Assembly: GCA_900541035.1 (NCBI GenBank)
Contig: UQIN01000014.1
Coordinates: 1 to 64,000 of the forward strand
Reading direction: 5' to 3'
Length of the DNA stretch: 64,000 bases
From: an uncultured Collinsella sp.
Lineage (GTDB): Bacteria; Actinomycetota; Coriobacteriia; Coriobacteriales; Coriobacteriaceae
The first letter of the stretch is position 1. Each line of letters starts with the position of its first letter. Shown in pieces: positions 16,142 to 25,715 of this stretch. A program made the position numbers and the translations under genes. The notes below the pieces were generated by a model. That model was not told where the DNA came from. It searched no databases and worked only from the letters and a program-made list of their open reading frames with translations.

Positions 16142-17415
16142 CGCTCGAGCCGCGGTGCAATACGGGCCGGCAGTTTCGCCACAATACGAACGCCGTCCTC
16201 AAGATATTCCTCGTGCAAAAGGGTTCCCTGCTCATGCACCAGCGTGATGAGGGCGCCCTCACGATACGGGATATCAGCAGAGAGCAACACATCGGTAGCA
16301 GCCGCCTCACGAGCAATACGGTCGACGAGATCGTCGAGTCCCTCGCCCGTCTGGGCCGAGAACAGCACGGCCTCGGGATAGCGACGACGGAAGCTCAATC
16401 GATCAACACTATCCAAAAGATCGATCTTATTGAATACGGTCAGCGTTAAACGCTCTCCAGCGCCGATCTCATCAAGCACGCGGTCGACAGCCTCCAGCTG
16501 TCGCTCATAGTCCTCGTCAGACGCATCTACGACTTTGAGAATTAAATCGGCACCCAACACCTCGGACAGCGTCGATTTAAAGGCATCGACCAAACCATGC
16601 GGCAGCTTTTGAATAAAGCCGACGGTATCGGTAATCGTCATGCCGCGACCGCCGGGCAGGCGATACGAACGCGTCGTCGGGTCGAGCGTAGCAAACAGCT
16701 TGTCCTGCGAAAGTACCGTAGAGCCGGTCAGGCGATTGAGCAACGTCGATTTACCGGCATTGGTATAACCGGCTAACGCGACGCGAAACGCCGGTGACTC
16801 AATGCGGCTCTTGGACTGGACATCGCGACGCTGTTCAACCTGCTTAAGCTCACGACGAAGCGCGGCAATCTTATTGCGAATGAGTCGACGGTCAACCTCG
16901 AGCTGGCTTTCACCCTGCCCAAAGCGCGAACCGATGCCGCCGCGCGTCTGTTCCTTGGCGAGATGGCTCCACATGCCACGCAGACGAGGCAACAAATATT
17001 GAAGCTGTGCCAGCTGTACCTGTAGACGTCCCTCGCGCGTCTGAGCATGCAGGCCAAAGATATCCAAAATCAACGCCGTACGGTCAATAATCTTGACAGG
17101 TTCACCCACGGCTTTCTCAAGATAGGACTGCTGTGAGGGCGTCAGATCGTCATCGAAGATAACAACATCCGCATCCATGCGATGCACCAGGCCGCACAGC
17201 TCTTCAACCTTACCGGAACCGATAAACGATTTAGGATACGGCTTTACCAAACGCTGAGACAGGCGCGCCACGCACCGGGCACCAGCCGTATGGGCAAGGC
17301 GCTCCAGTTCATCAAGCGAGCGATCGAGCGGCCACGCATTGTCGCGCCACTCAACACCAACTAATATGGCACGCTCGGGCTCGGGTGCCGTAGGAACAAG
17401 GAGGAAACGGGCCAT
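16126..17415 (-). CDS. hflX: GTPase HflX
   Basis: This ribosome-associated GTPase can split stalled ribosomes after stress. The 429-residue protein has the N-terminal HflX domain, a coiled-coil linker (NKIAALRRELKQVEQRRDVQ), and a G domain with G1 GYTNAGKST, G3 DTVGFIQKLP and G4 NKID. Its ATG overlaps the miaA stop (TAATG), which places it last in a miaB-miaA-hflX unit. Confidence 0.93.
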   Translation of the reverse strand: MARFLLVPTAPEPERAILVGVEWRDNAWPLDRSLDELERLAHTAGARCVARLSQRLVKPYPKSFIGSGKVEELCGLVHRMDADVVIFDDDLTPSQQSYLEKAVGEPVKIIDRTALILDIFGLHAQTREGRLQVQLAQLQYLLPRLRGMWSHLAKEQTRGGIGSRFGQGESQLEVDRRLIRNKIAALRRELKQVEQRRDVQSKSRIESPAFRVALAGYTNAGKSTLLNRLTGSTVLSQDKLFATLDPTTRSYRLPGGRGMTITDTVGFIQKLPHGLVDAFKSTLSEVLGADLILKVVDASDEDYERQLEAVDRVLDEIGAGERLTLTVFNKIDLLDSVDRLSFRRRYPEAVLFSAQTGEGLDDLVDRIAREAAATDVLLSADIPYREGALITLVHEQGTLLHEEYLEDGVRIVAKLPARIAPRLERYRTE

Positions 17416-18353
17416 TAGGCAGCCTCAATACAATGCAGGATGTCCTCAACGACCTCATCGATCGTAAACTTGTCCATATCGAACCACACGATGCGATCAT
17501 CGCGTTTAAACCACGAAAGCTGGCGTTTGGCATAGCGACGCGAACGCATCTTGATGAGTTCGCGAGCCTCATCCATAGAAATCACGCCATTGAAAGCATC
17601 GATAATCTCTTTATAGCCAATTGCCTGCATCGACGTCAGGGCATCTCCCAACCCCTGGTCCATAAGACCGCGAACCTCATCGACAAGACCCTGTTCAAAC
17701 ATCAGATCGACGCGCAGGTTAATGCGCTCGTAGAGCACCTCGCGATTACGCGTCAGACCAAACCATAGAGCATGATAATGCTCGCGCGGAACACTAAACT
17801 GACTTTTTTGCTGTGCATAGGAGATACCATCATCATGCATCTCGAGCGCACGAATCACACGGCGCACATTATGGGGATGAATAACAGCAGCCGATTCTGG
17901 GTCGCGCTCGGCAAGCAGGGCATGCAGTTCTTCCTCGCCAATGCGCTCGGCAAGCTCCTGATAGCCCGCACGGCGATCGTCCTCAAGTTCGCCCGAGGGA
18001 AAGTCCATCTCATCGAGGGCGGCCTTGAGATACAACCCCGTACCTCCGCAAAAAACCGGCAGGCAACCCAAACCAAGGAGACGTTCAACATGCGCGCGAG
18101 CGTCAGCCTGATAAAGCGCAGCAGAATATGCCACACCCGGCTCTACAATGTCGACGAGACGCAGCGGCGCCGTACACTCATCGGGCGCCATCTTTGCGGT
18201 ACCGATGTCCATGCCGCGATAGATTTGCATCGCATCGCACGACAGCACTTCGGACGAAAGACGAGCGGCCAAACGGTCGGCAACATCACTCTTACCAACC
18301 GCCGTCGGACCGACGATCGCAACGGCGGAAAGACCTGCCCCGGGAGAAACCAT
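17415..18353 (-). CDS. miaA: tRNA dimethylallyltransferase
   Basis: MiaA adds the dimethylallyl group to A37 of tRNAs reading UNN codons. The 312-residue protein has the P-loop VAIVGPTAVGKSDVADRLA, then SCDAMQIYRGMDIGTAK, FCGGTGLYLKA and the C-terminal RSRRYAKRQLSWFKRD. It overlaps miaB and hflX by single bases at TAATG junctions. Its product is the substrate of MiaB, encoded directly upstream. Confidence 0.95.
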   Translation of the reverse strand: MVSPGAGLSAVAIVGPTAVGKSDVADRLAARLSSEVLSCDAMQIYRGMDIGTAKMAPDECTAPLRLVDIVEPGVAYSAALYQADARAHVERLLGLGCLPVFCGGTGLYLKAALDEMDFPSGELEDDRRAGYQELAERIGEEELHALLAERDPESAAVIHPHNVRRVIRALEMHDDGISYAQQKSQFSVPREHYHALWFGLTRNREVLYERINLRVDLMFEQGLVDEVRGLMDQGLGDALTSMQAIGYKEIIDAFNGVISMDEARELIKMRSRRYAKRQLSWFKRDDRIVWFDMDKFTIDEVVEDILHCIEAA

Positions 18354-19723
18354 TAGCGCGGCTCGCCCACAACGGAGCCGGACAAATACCAGGTCTTGGC
18401 AACGTCAACGTCAACATCAACGATCTTGCCAACAAGCTGATCGATGCTGCAACCCTCGGGGATAGGCGCATGCACGGTCTGATTCTTGGGGCTCTTGCCC
18501 AGCAGGACCGCGTCGTTCTTTTTACTCGTTCCCTCAATGAGCGCCGGCACCACAGTATGAAGCTCACCCTGGTTATACTCGTGTGCCGTGGTCTCGATAA
18601 CCTTAACCAGGCGGTTGAAACGCTCGAGAATAACCTCATGCGGCGTAGGATCGTCAATCTCGGCGGCCGGGGTACCGGCGCGCTTGGAATAGATGAAGGT
18701 ATAGGCCTGGGCATAGCGGACCGTCTCGGCAAGTGAAAGCGTCTGCTCAAAGTCTTCTTCAGTCTCGCCCGGGAAGCCAACGATAATGTCAGTCGAGAGC
18801 GCGATATCGGGCATGCGGTTGCGAATGCGATCGACCAGGCCCAGATAGTCCTCGCGTGTATAACGGCGATTCATCTCTTTGAGGATCCGCGTCGAACCTG
18901 ACTGGACGGCCAGGTGCAGCTGCGGCATAACAGCAGGCGTCTCGGCCATGGCGTCGATGGTCTCGGGCAGCAGATCCTTGGGATGCGAAGACGTAAAGAA
19001 GATGCGCTCCACACCCGTAACGCCCACGGCACGCAGCAAATCGGCAAAACGCGGCTTGCCAAACAGATCGCGACCATATGAGTTAACGTTTTGGCCCAGC
19101 AGCGTAATCTCACGCACGCCCTGGCGCACCAAACCGGTCACCTCGTCGACAATCTCCTCGAAGGAGCGGCTCTTTTCGCGACCGCGCACGTACGGAACGA
19201 TGCAATAGGTACAGAAATTATTGCAGCCCGTCATGATGGGCACCCAAGCGTGATACTGGGTCTCGCGATGCCACGGCATGCTCATGGCATCCGTATCCTC
19301 ATGCTCATTGGTGCGGATATGACGCTTGCCATCAAGGAACGCCTCGGCAATGAGCTCTGCCACATGTGCGATGGAATGCGTACCAAAGATGACATTGACG
19401 TTATCGACGTTGGTGAGCAGGCCCTCGCCATCGCGCTGCGCGATGCAACCACCAACGGCAACCACACGCTTGCCCGAAGGCGAAGGCGGCAGGCTTTTAC
19501 AGGAATTGCACTGGCCGTACAGGCGAGTATCGGCGGCCTCGCGCACGCAGCATGTCATGAAGACAACAATATCGGCATGCTCGGGATCGAGCGCCATGAG
19601 GCAACCATACGAATCGAGCAGACCGCTCACGCGCTCGGAGTCGTGCTGATTCATCTGGCAGCCAAAGGTGCGGATAAAGTAGGTTTTACCGGCAAGAATA
19701 TCGCGTACGGAACGCTGGTCCAT
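18353..19723 (-). CDS. miaB: tRNA-2-methylthio-N6-dimethylallyladenosine synthase
   Basis: This radical SAM methylthiotransferase turns i6A37 into ms2i6A37. The protein has about 456 residues with an UPF0004 domain (TFGCQMNQHDSERVSG), the radical SAM cluster motif CNNFCTYCIVPYVRGREKS and a C-terminal TRAM domain. I chose ATG 19723 (MDQRSVRDI), nine bases after AGGA; another ATG lies two codons upstream at 19729, and the open frame continues to 19921 without similarity. It leads the miaB-miaA-hflX unit. Confidence 0.94.
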   Translation of the reverse strand: MDQRSVRDILAGKTYFIRTFGCQMNQHDSERVSGLLDSYGCLMALDPEHADIVVFMTCCVREAADTRLYGQCNSCKSLPPSPSGKRVVAVGGCIAQRDGEGLLTNVDNVNVIFGTHSIAHVAELIAEAFLDGKRHIRTNEHEDTDAMSMPWHRETQYHAWVPIMTGCNNFCTYCIVPYVRGREKSRSFEEIVDEVTGLVRQGVREITLLGQNVNSYGRDLFGKPRFADLLRAVGVTGVERIFFTSSHPKDLLPETIDAMAETPAVMPQLHLAVQSGSTRILKEMNRRYTREDYLGLVDRIRNRMPDIALSTDIIVGFPGETEEDFEQTLSLAETVRYAQAYTFIYSKRAGTPAAEIDDPTPHEVILERFNRLVKVIETTAHEYNQGELHTVVPALIEGTSKKNDAVLLGKSPKNQTVHAPIPEGCSIDQLVGKIVDVDVDVAKTWYLSGSVVGEPR

Positions 19724-19775
19724 GTGCATAAGTCCTAACGATGGAGAGGGGGGGGCGAATCGAGGCAAGCAGAAG

Positions 19776-20093
19776 CTATGCCACAGGCTTAACATCATCC
19801 ATGACGACGTTATCCATAGCAGCTCGATTGATCTGGTGAACGTAAATAGAAAGACGGATGGCCGTGCGCGACTCCCCGTTAATGAGGATGTCGGAGAACA
19901 CGGGCGCGCAGGAAATATCAAACCCGGTTGGAATCAAAAAACCGCGCGCAATAGCCACGGCCTTTATGGCCTGGTTGACCGCACCGGCGCCGACACACTG
20001 AATGTTGACGGGCACACCATCCTTGACCATGCCGGCGATGGCGCCGGCAACGGACGCGGGCGATGATTTGCTTGATACCTTCAGGCAATCCAT
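19776..20093 (-). CDS. spoVS: Stage V sporulation protein S (SpoVS)
   Basis: This 105-residue protein begins MDCLKVSSKSSPASVAGAIA and contains VGAGAVNQAIKAVAIARGF, diagnostic for SpoVS, which has an Alba-like fold and probably binds nucleic acid. The usual C-terminus ends soon after the strand RTAIRLSIYV; here about 20 more residues follow. AGGAG stands nine bases before the ATG. SpoVS is also found in non-sporulating bacteria, often near rny, as here (rny and a GHKL ATPase are upstream). Its role outside sporulation is unknown. Confidence 0.88.
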   Translation of the reverse strand: MDCLKVSSKSSPASVAGAIAGMVKDGVPVNIQCVGAGAVNQAIKAVAIARGFLIPTGFDISCAPVFSDILINGESRTAIRLSIYVHQINRAAMDNVVMDDVKPVA

Positions 20094-20167
20094 GAAGAAA
20101 CTCCTGCGTTTAAAAGTACGTTTTAACTGCAATAACTGTATCGTACCGAGTGGACTCGGTAAAGGCA

Positions 20168-21253
20168 CTATTCCTCTTTGGCAAGATCGAAGGTCACAGT
20201 GATTCGATCACGCGAAACACGAATCTTTGGGTCACCGCAAAGGTTGAGATAGTACCGGGCGGCAAGGTCATTAAAGTCACGCTCCACAGCACGCGAAAAC
20301 TGTGCCATGTCATCCTTGGCAATACGTAGCCCGCGACGATCCTTTGCAAGATCGACAGGAGCCGGCGCATGCGAGGACGAATCACGCTCGCGCAGCAGAC
20401 GCGCGGTCACACCGCGAACGGGTTTAATCTGCCCTGCCAAAATGCGATGGGCCGTGCGCTCGGACATCTCAAGACTCAAACCCGAACAGATACGGATAAA
20501 GTCCTCGGCATCAGAGGCAAGGCCTAAACGATCGACAACCGGAAGCTCGCTCTCGTCATCAATGAACAGGAGACGCGACGTATCGAGCCGACTTGACGCC
20601 TGAGCATAAAGGGTCGCGGCAATCTCAGACGGAGAACCAAGATAGACATCGCAACCACGCAACTCCTCGAGCGCAAACTCACAAGCAGCGCGAATAATAT
20701 TATGCGGACCGCGAGCACAGACATAACGTCCATCCTCATCCTTGACGGCCTGGGGCCAGCTGGACTGATCGGCACGCTCGCTGAGGCGGTCGGCCGCAAC
20801 GCTCACCTTAAAGGCCGAGCCAAGATCGACACCGGACGTGACCACACGGGCCTCGTCGGTGTTCTGCTTGATCGAAAACAATGCCATGCCACGACCGTGA
20901 ACGCCCCAACGGTCCATCTTCATGCTCTCGAGCTTGGAGGTAACGCGGGCATCGAAGATTCGCTCTTGCATATCCTGCGGAACGCCCGAACCGTTATCCA
21001 GAAAGACAAGCGTGCGGACGCCATCTTCCTTGGTCGTAGCGAGATAGACTTTGTCGGCGCCAGCATCGCGAGCATTACGGAGCATTTCAATGACGATATC
21101 CTCGACATGCTGAATGTCGTGCTTTGCCTGGCGCCTCTCGGCCTCCGAAACGCGGAGGCGGACATAACCCTCGCCAAGGTTCTCCTCGACGCGAAGGTTG
21201 CCCTCCCCCGACATCGACGCGATAAATGAGATGAGCTCGTTCGCGTCGCTCAT
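20168..21253 (-). CDS. GHKL ATPase (MutL/Hsp90-like ATP-binding protein)
   Basis: This 361-residue protein has an N-terminal Bergerat ATP-binding fold: N box VIEMLRNARDAGADKVYLA, G1 FLDNGSGVP and G2 HGRGMALFSI. About 230 C-terminal residues have no domain I recognise. There is no kinase phospho-acceptor domain, so it resembles MutL/Hsp90-type GHKL proteins rather than histidine kinases. It starts two bases after the rny stop and is followed by spoVS. A role in RNA or DNA transactions is a guess from this context. Confidence 0.65.
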   Translation of the reverse strand: MSDANELISFIASMSGEGNLRVEENLGEGYVRLRVSEAERRQAKHDIQHVEDIVIEMLRNARDAGADKVYLATTKEDGVRTLVFLDNGSGVPQDMQERIFDARVTSKLESMKMDRWGVHGRGMALFSIKQNTDEARVVTSGVDLGSAFKVSVAADRLSERADQSSWPQAVKDEDGRYVCARGPHNIIRAACEFALEELRGCDVYLGSPSEIAATLYAQASSRLDTSRLLFIDDESELPVVDRLGLASDAEDFIRICSGLSLEMSERTAHRILAGQIKPVRGVTARLLRERDSSSHAPAPVDLAKDRRGLRIAKDDMAQFSRAVERDFNDLAARYYLNLCGDPKIRVSRDRITVTFDLAKEE

Positions 21254-21254
21254 G

Positions 21255-22811
21255 TTATTTAGCGATATCGACAGCGCGGCTCTCGCGAATCACGACGACG
21301 CGCACCTGACCGGGATACTCCATCTCTTCCTCAATCTGATGGGCGATATCGTGAGCCAGGACCGTGGACTGGGCATCGGAGATCTTGTCCGGCTGAACCA
21401 TGACGTGGACCTCGCGACCAGCCTGCATGGCATAGGTACGCTCGACGCCATCATGGGAGTTGGCGATCTCCTCGAGCTTCTCAAGACGCTTGATGTAGTT
21501 CTCGGCAGACTCGCGACGGGCACCGGGGCGAGAGGCAGAGACAGCATCGGCGGCCTGTACCAGGACATCGAGCACCGTGTTGGGGTCGACGTCGGCATGG
21601 TGAGCCTCGATAGCGTGGACGATAACGGGCTTCTCGCCATAACGGCGGGCAAGCTCGGCGCCGATGACGGCATGCGGGCCCTCGACGTCGTGGTCGATGG
21701 CCTTGCCCAAGTCGTGCAGCAGGCCGGCGCGCTTGGCGGTCACAACGTCCAGGCCAAGCTCGGAAGCCATCACGCCGCACAGATCCGAGACCTCAAGGGA
21801 GTGCTGAAGCACGTTCTGACCAAACGAGGTACGGTAGCGCAGGGCACCAAGGGTCTTGACGATCTCGGGGTGCAGGTCGTGGATGCCGGTATCGAAGGCA
21901 GCCTGCTCGCCAGCCTCGCGCACGCGCTGCTGAACCAGGTCGGCAGCCTTGTGATACATCTCCTCGATGCGGGCGGGGTGAATGCGGCCGTCGGCGATGA
22001 GGTTCTCGAGGGCGACACGGGCGGTCTCACGACGGACCGGGTCAAAGCTCGAAAGAACGACGGTCTCGGGCGTGTCATCGATCACGAGGTTGACGCCGGA
22101 AACCTGCTCGAAGGTGCGGATGTTGCGACCCTCGCGACCAATGATACGGCCCTTCAGGTCATCAGAGGGAATGTGCACGGAGGTAACGGTGACCTCGGCA
22201 GTGTGGTCGGCAGCGCAGCGCTGAATCGCCAGGGACAGAATCTCCTGGGCGGTCTTGTGGCACTCGGCGCGAACCTGCTGCTCGGACTCGCGAATGATCG
22301 TGGCGGCCTCGTGGGTGACCTCGCCGCGAACCTTATCGAGGAGCTCCTTGTGGGCATCCTCGCGGGTAAGGTCGGCGATTCGCTCGAGCTCGGAGGTCTG
22401 CTTTGCGCAAAGCTCCTCGAGCTCACGGGAGCGCTTCTCGACCTGACCGGCCTGGCTGGACAGCTGATGCTCACGCTTGTCGAGAGCGTCGTTGCGGCGA
22501 TCGAGGGATTCCTCGCGCTGCATCACGCGGTTCTCGAGCGTACGAATCTCGCTCTTACGCTGCTTGTCCTCGGCCTCGGCGGCCTGTTTGTTCTTGATGA
22601 TCTCCTCTTTAGCCTCGAGCAGAGCCTCTTTTTTGAGGGTCTCGGCCTGACGCTTAGCATCGCCGATCAGGGACTCAGCCTGTGCGTGTGCCGACTGGAT
22701 CTTTTCGTCGGCCTCGTGAAGACTACCCTGCTTGGCGGTGCGCATGTAGGCAATGGCGGCGACGGCACCCAAAACAATGCCAACGAGCGCTGCGATGATA
22801 GGCATGCTCAC
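21255..22811 (-). CDS. rny: Ribonuclease Y
   Basis: This membrane-anchored endoribonuclease starts mRNA decay. The 518-residue protein has an N-terminal helix (IIAALVGIVLGAVAAIAYM), a long coiled coil (to about residue 190), a KH domain (GRIIGREGRNIRTFEQVSG) and an HD domain with the metal motif LLHDLGKAIDH. Length and order match the family. It is transcribed from a region of about 250 bases downstream of recX. Confidence 0.95.
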   Translation of the reverse strand: MSMPIIAALVGIVLGAVAAIAYMRTAKQGSLHEADEKIQSAHAQAESLIGDAKRQAETLKKEALLEAKEEIIKNKQAAEAEDKQRKSEIRTLENRVMQREESLDRRNDALDKREHQLSSQAGQVEKRSRELEELCAKQTSELERIADLTREDAHKELLDKVRGEVTHEAATIIRESEQQVRAECHKTAQEILSLAIQRCAADHTAEVTVTSVHIPSDDLKGRIIGREGRNIRTFEQVSGVNLVIDDTPETVVLSSFDPVRRETARVALENLIADGRIHPARIEEMYHKAADLVQQRVREAGEQAAFDTGIHDLHPEIVKTLGALRYRTSFGQNVLQHSLEVSDLCGVMASELGLDVVTAKRAGLLHDLGKAIDHDVEGPHAVIGAELARRYGEKPVIVHAIEAHHADVDPNTVLDVLVQAADAVSASRPGARRESAENYIKRLEKLEEIANSHDGVERTYAMQAGREVHVMVQPDKISDAQSTVLAHDIAHQIEEEMEYPGQVRVVVIRESRAVDIAK

Positions 22812-23062
22812 TCCTTTTTATGGATTCGTTACACAACAAAGCGAACCGCCCTTACGAACGGCTCGCGACATTTGAGTAATATGGGCGCAGCTTATGCGGG
22901 TCGGATACAGATAAACATATAAACAAACTCATCAAAGATGAGCACATATCACAAAGCAAATGACAGTGTTTATCGTACGTTGAACCACAACAACTGTCAA
23001 ATAAATGGCCCCAGCACGGCGGCTAAAACGCGGTGAACGGCAGGGCCACAAAACGCACACGC

Positions 23063-23755
23063 CTAAACCGCACATTCCTCGCGTTCGGCATCGAGACGTG
23101 CCTTAACGGCATCGGCGGCGATGTGATACGAGAAGCCCTTGCCCATCAAAAACCGAACCAGTTTTTCGAATCCGCGTGTCTCTGGAACACGCCGCCTGGC
23201 GAGCAGGACTGACGCACGCGCCAAATCGTCTTCGACGGCAAAATAATCCTCGGGATAACCGGGAATGTCATCGAGCACGACATGACGGCGCTTGAGCTCG
23301 GTCTCGATTTTACGCTGTCCCCAACCGCGCCGCTTGCGCTCCTCGATAAAGTACGAGCAAAAGCGGTTCTCGTCTAAAAAGCGATACTCGGTGGCGCGCT
23401 CGACGGCGAAATCGATCGCAGGCTGGTGAAAGCCGTAGCGGGCCAGCTTGTCACGGACCTCACCCGTCGCATGGTCGCGGCGCGATAACATCTCGGTCAC
23501 CATGGTAAGTGCACATTTACGCTCGATGAGCTGCACCGCCTCACGAAAGTTGTCCCAATCACAGGGAAGATCGGGGCGGTTTTTGACATACAGGCGCGCG
23601 ACCCGCACGGGAATCCAAATGGACCGCTCAAAACCGCCCTCAAGCTCACAATCGATATGTGCGCAAGGCTTTTTAGACGCATACCCGCTCGAGAACGAGG
23701 AAGCCGCCTTCTTATCGGGAAAGACGACCGTGGCCTCGGTCACCGTATACGACAT
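23063..23755 (-). CDS. recX: Regulatory protein RecX
   Basis: RecX limits RecA filament activity. The 230-residue protein has the three-helix RecX repeats, e.g. MLSRRDHATGEVRDKLARYG, RFLDENRFCSYFIEERKRRG and a final VRFLMGKGFSY. An N-terminal extension of about 75 residues precedes the repeats. It starts 11 bases after recA and is presumably read through from the recA promoter, so it would be induced by DNA damage. Confidence 0.9.
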   Translation of the reverse strand: MSYTVTEATVVFPDKKAASSFSSGYASKKPCAHIDCELEGGFERSIWIPVRVARLYVKNRPDLPCDWDNFREAVQLIERKCALTMVTEMLSRRDHATGEVRDKLARYGFHQPAIDFAVERATEYRFLDENRFCSYFIEERKRRGWGQRKIETELKRRHVVLDDIPGYPEDYFAVEDDLARASVLLARRRVPETRGFEKLVRFLMGKGFSYHIAADAVKARLDAEREECAV

Positions 23756-23766
23756 GAGCGTAACCG

Positions 23767-24915
23767 CTACTCGTCGTCATCATCGAGCATGGCGGAACCA
23801 TCGATGGCGTAAAGCTCGTCAAACTCATCAGGCGCAGGCTGATCGGTCAGCTCGACCTCGGACGGAGCATCGTCATCAAACTCAAGCCCGCAGGCAAGGC
23901 GGACCTTATGCTCAATCTCGTCGGCGCAATCGGGATGTTCGCGCAGGAACGCCTTGGCGGCCTCGCGACCGTTGCCGAGCTTGTCCTCGCCATAGGCAAA
24001 CCAAGAGCCCATCTTCTTGCAGATGCCACACTCAACAGCCATGTCCAGAATCGAGCCCTCCTTAGAGATGCCCGTACCGTACATGATGTCGAACTCAGCA
24101 GAACGGAACGGAGCTGCCACCTTGTTCTTAACGACCTTGGCGCGCACGCGGTTACCGATAACCTCGTCCTTAAGCTTAATGCTGTCGATGCGGCGAATGT
24201 CGATACGAACCGAAGAGAAGAACTTAAGGGCGCGACCGCCCGTCGTGGTCTCGGGATTGCCGAACATGACGCCGATCTTCTCACGCAGCTGGTTAATAAA
24301 AATGCACGTCGTGTTGGACTTGGACAGCGAGCCGGCGAGCTTGCGGAGCGCCTGGCTCATCAGGCGAGCCTGAAGACCGACCGTAGTGTCGCCGATTTCT
24401 CCCTCGATCTCGGCACGCGGGGTCAGCGCGGCGACGGAGTCGACAACGATGGCATCGATGGCGCCGGAACGCACAAGCATGTCAACGATCTCGAGCGCCT
24501 GCTCACCCGTATCGGGCTGGGAAATGAGCACCTCGTCGATATCCACGCCGATGCGCGCTGCATACGTGGGATCGAGCGCGTGCTCGGCATCGATAAATGC
24601 CACAACGCCACCCATTGCCTGGGCCTCGGCCAGGATCTCGAGCGAAAGCGTCGTCTTACCGGAGGACTCGGGACCGTAGATCTCGACGATACGGCCGCGC
24701 GGCACGCCGCCGATACCCAGCGCGGCATCGAGGGCCAGAGCGCCCGTGGGAATGGCCTCGACCTCGAGCTCGGGACCACCGTCACCGTACCTCATGATGG
24801 AACCCTGGCCGAATTTCTTCTCGATCTCGGCCTTGGTGGTGGCGATCATCTCATCGCGCTCTTTACCCGTCGTGCGAGCATGAACGGTACGTACGGGACC
24901 TGAATTCTTGGCCAT
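23767..24915 (-). CDS. recA: Recombinase RecA
   Basis: RecA drives homologous recombination and LexA self-cleavage. The 382-residue protein has Walker A EIYGPESSGKTT, the KFGQGSIMRYGD N-terminus, the L2 loop region FINQLREKIGVMFGNPETTT and an acidic tail. ATG 24915 is chosen, with AGGAGG six bases upstream. Its promoter holds a perfect LexA box, and recX follows. Confidence 0.97.
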   Translation of the reverse strand: MAKNSGPVRTVHARTTGKERDEMIATTKAEIEKKFGQGSIMRYGDGGPELEVEAIPTGALALDAALGIGGVPRGRIVEIYGPESSGKTTLSLEILAEAQAMGGVVAFIDAEHALDPTYAARIGVDIDEVLISQPDTGEQALEIVDMLVRSGAIDAIVVDSVAALTPRAEIEGEIGDTTVGLQARLMSQALRKLAGSLSKSNTTCIFINQLREKIGVMFGNPETTTGGRALKFFSSVRIDIRRIDSIKLKDEVIGNRVRAKVVKNKVAAPFRSAEFDIMYGTGISKEGSILDMAVECGICKKMGSWFAYGEDKLGNGREAAKAFLREHPDCADEIEHKVRLACGLEFDDDAPSEVELTDQPAPDEFDELYAIDGSAMLDDDDE

Positions 24916-24945
24916 GAATAGCCCTCCTCTTAACAACCTGCATCG

Positions 24946-24974
24946 ATAATAAACGAACGGCTGTTCGTGGTCAA
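24946..24974 (-). promoter_or_regulatory. recA promoter with LexA box in the spacer
   Basis: On the minus strand TTGACC (24969-24974) and TATTAT (24946-24951) are separated by exactly 17 bases. The perfect SOS box CGAACGGCTGTTCG fills the spacer at 24954-24967. Bound LexA would directly block RNA polymerase. Confidence 0.9.
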
Positions 24975-25141
24975 CCGTTCAGGCCAATCATATGCAGGCA
25001 GTCTTTCCAAAACCCAACCAAACGCCGACCAAACACTGACCAAATGCTTGACCACAAAGGGACAAATAAGAGCAAGGAAGGCAAGAATACGTCTACAACC
25101 AGCGCAAACGCCAAATGAGCCTAAGGTCCCTATCTCCACAA

Positions 25142-25165
25142 TTAAGGGGCCCTGAGGCCCCTTAA
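25142..25165. terminator. Terminator after cinA/pncC
   Basis: TTAAGGGGCC and GGCCCCTTAA pair around CTGA, just beyond the pncC stop on the minus strand. The symmetric A/T ends allow termination in both directions. Confidence 0.75.
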
Positions 25166-25172
25166 AACACGT

Positions 25173-25703
25173 CTATTCCATAGAGTTGAGCACAAGGGCA
25201 ATGCGCCCCAATGCCTCCGTGACCGCATGGGCACGAACACACGAACGGTCGCCCTCATAGTAGCAGCGCACAGAGTCCACGACTGGCACGCCCCCATCGG
25301 CGGAACGATACGCCCAGCCAATATAGAAAGTGCCAGCCGGATCGTCCTCAGTGCCGCCGCCGGGGCCGGCATAACCCGTTGCGCTCACTGCAATATCGCT
25401 CTGGTACAGCTCCAGCGAACCCACCGCCATCTCGCGCGCGGTCTGATGCGACACCGCGGTATAGCGGTCGAGCGTCTCCTGCTCAACACCAAGAACGAGA
25501 TGCTTAATCTCATCGCAATAGGTCACCGCACCGCCAAGCAGCGCCGCCGAGGCGCCCGGGATATCGGCAATCGTCGAGGCGATCATACCCGCCGTCAGCG
25601 ACTCAGCCGTCGAAACCGTCACGCACCGAGCGCTCGCTCGCTCGACAATATCACGCGCCAGCTCCTCGTTATGTGCGAAAATCTGCTCAAAAGAGTCCGT
25701 CAT
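25173..25703 (-). CDS. pncC: CinA C-terminal domain protein (nicotinamide-nucleotide amidase)
   Basis: This 176-residue protein is the stand-alone CinA C-terminal domain, which deamidates nicotinamide mononucleotide in NAD recycling. Diagnostic segments are STAESLTAGMIASTIADIPG, ALLGGAVTYCDEIKHLVLGV and SATGYAGPGGGT. ATG 25703 is preferred; a GTG two codons upstream (25709) is also possible. In many bacteria the gene precedes recA, and pgsA-cinA-recA is a common order, as here. Confidence 0.9.
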   Translation of the reverse strand: MTDSFEQIFAHNEELARDIVERASARCVTVSTAESLTAGMIASTIADIPGASAALLGGAVTYCDEIKHLVLGVEQETLDRYTAVSHQTAREMAVGSLELYQSDIAVSATGYAGPGGGTEDDPAGTFYIGWAYRSADGGVPVVDSVRCYYEGDRSCVRAHAVTEALGRIALVLNSME

Positions 25704-25715
25704 ACCCACCAGGAC

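Noticed and set aside
21198..22922. 574-codon plus-strand frame opposite rny
   Set aside because: Antisense shadow of RNase Y with repetitive Leu/Gly/Val composition.
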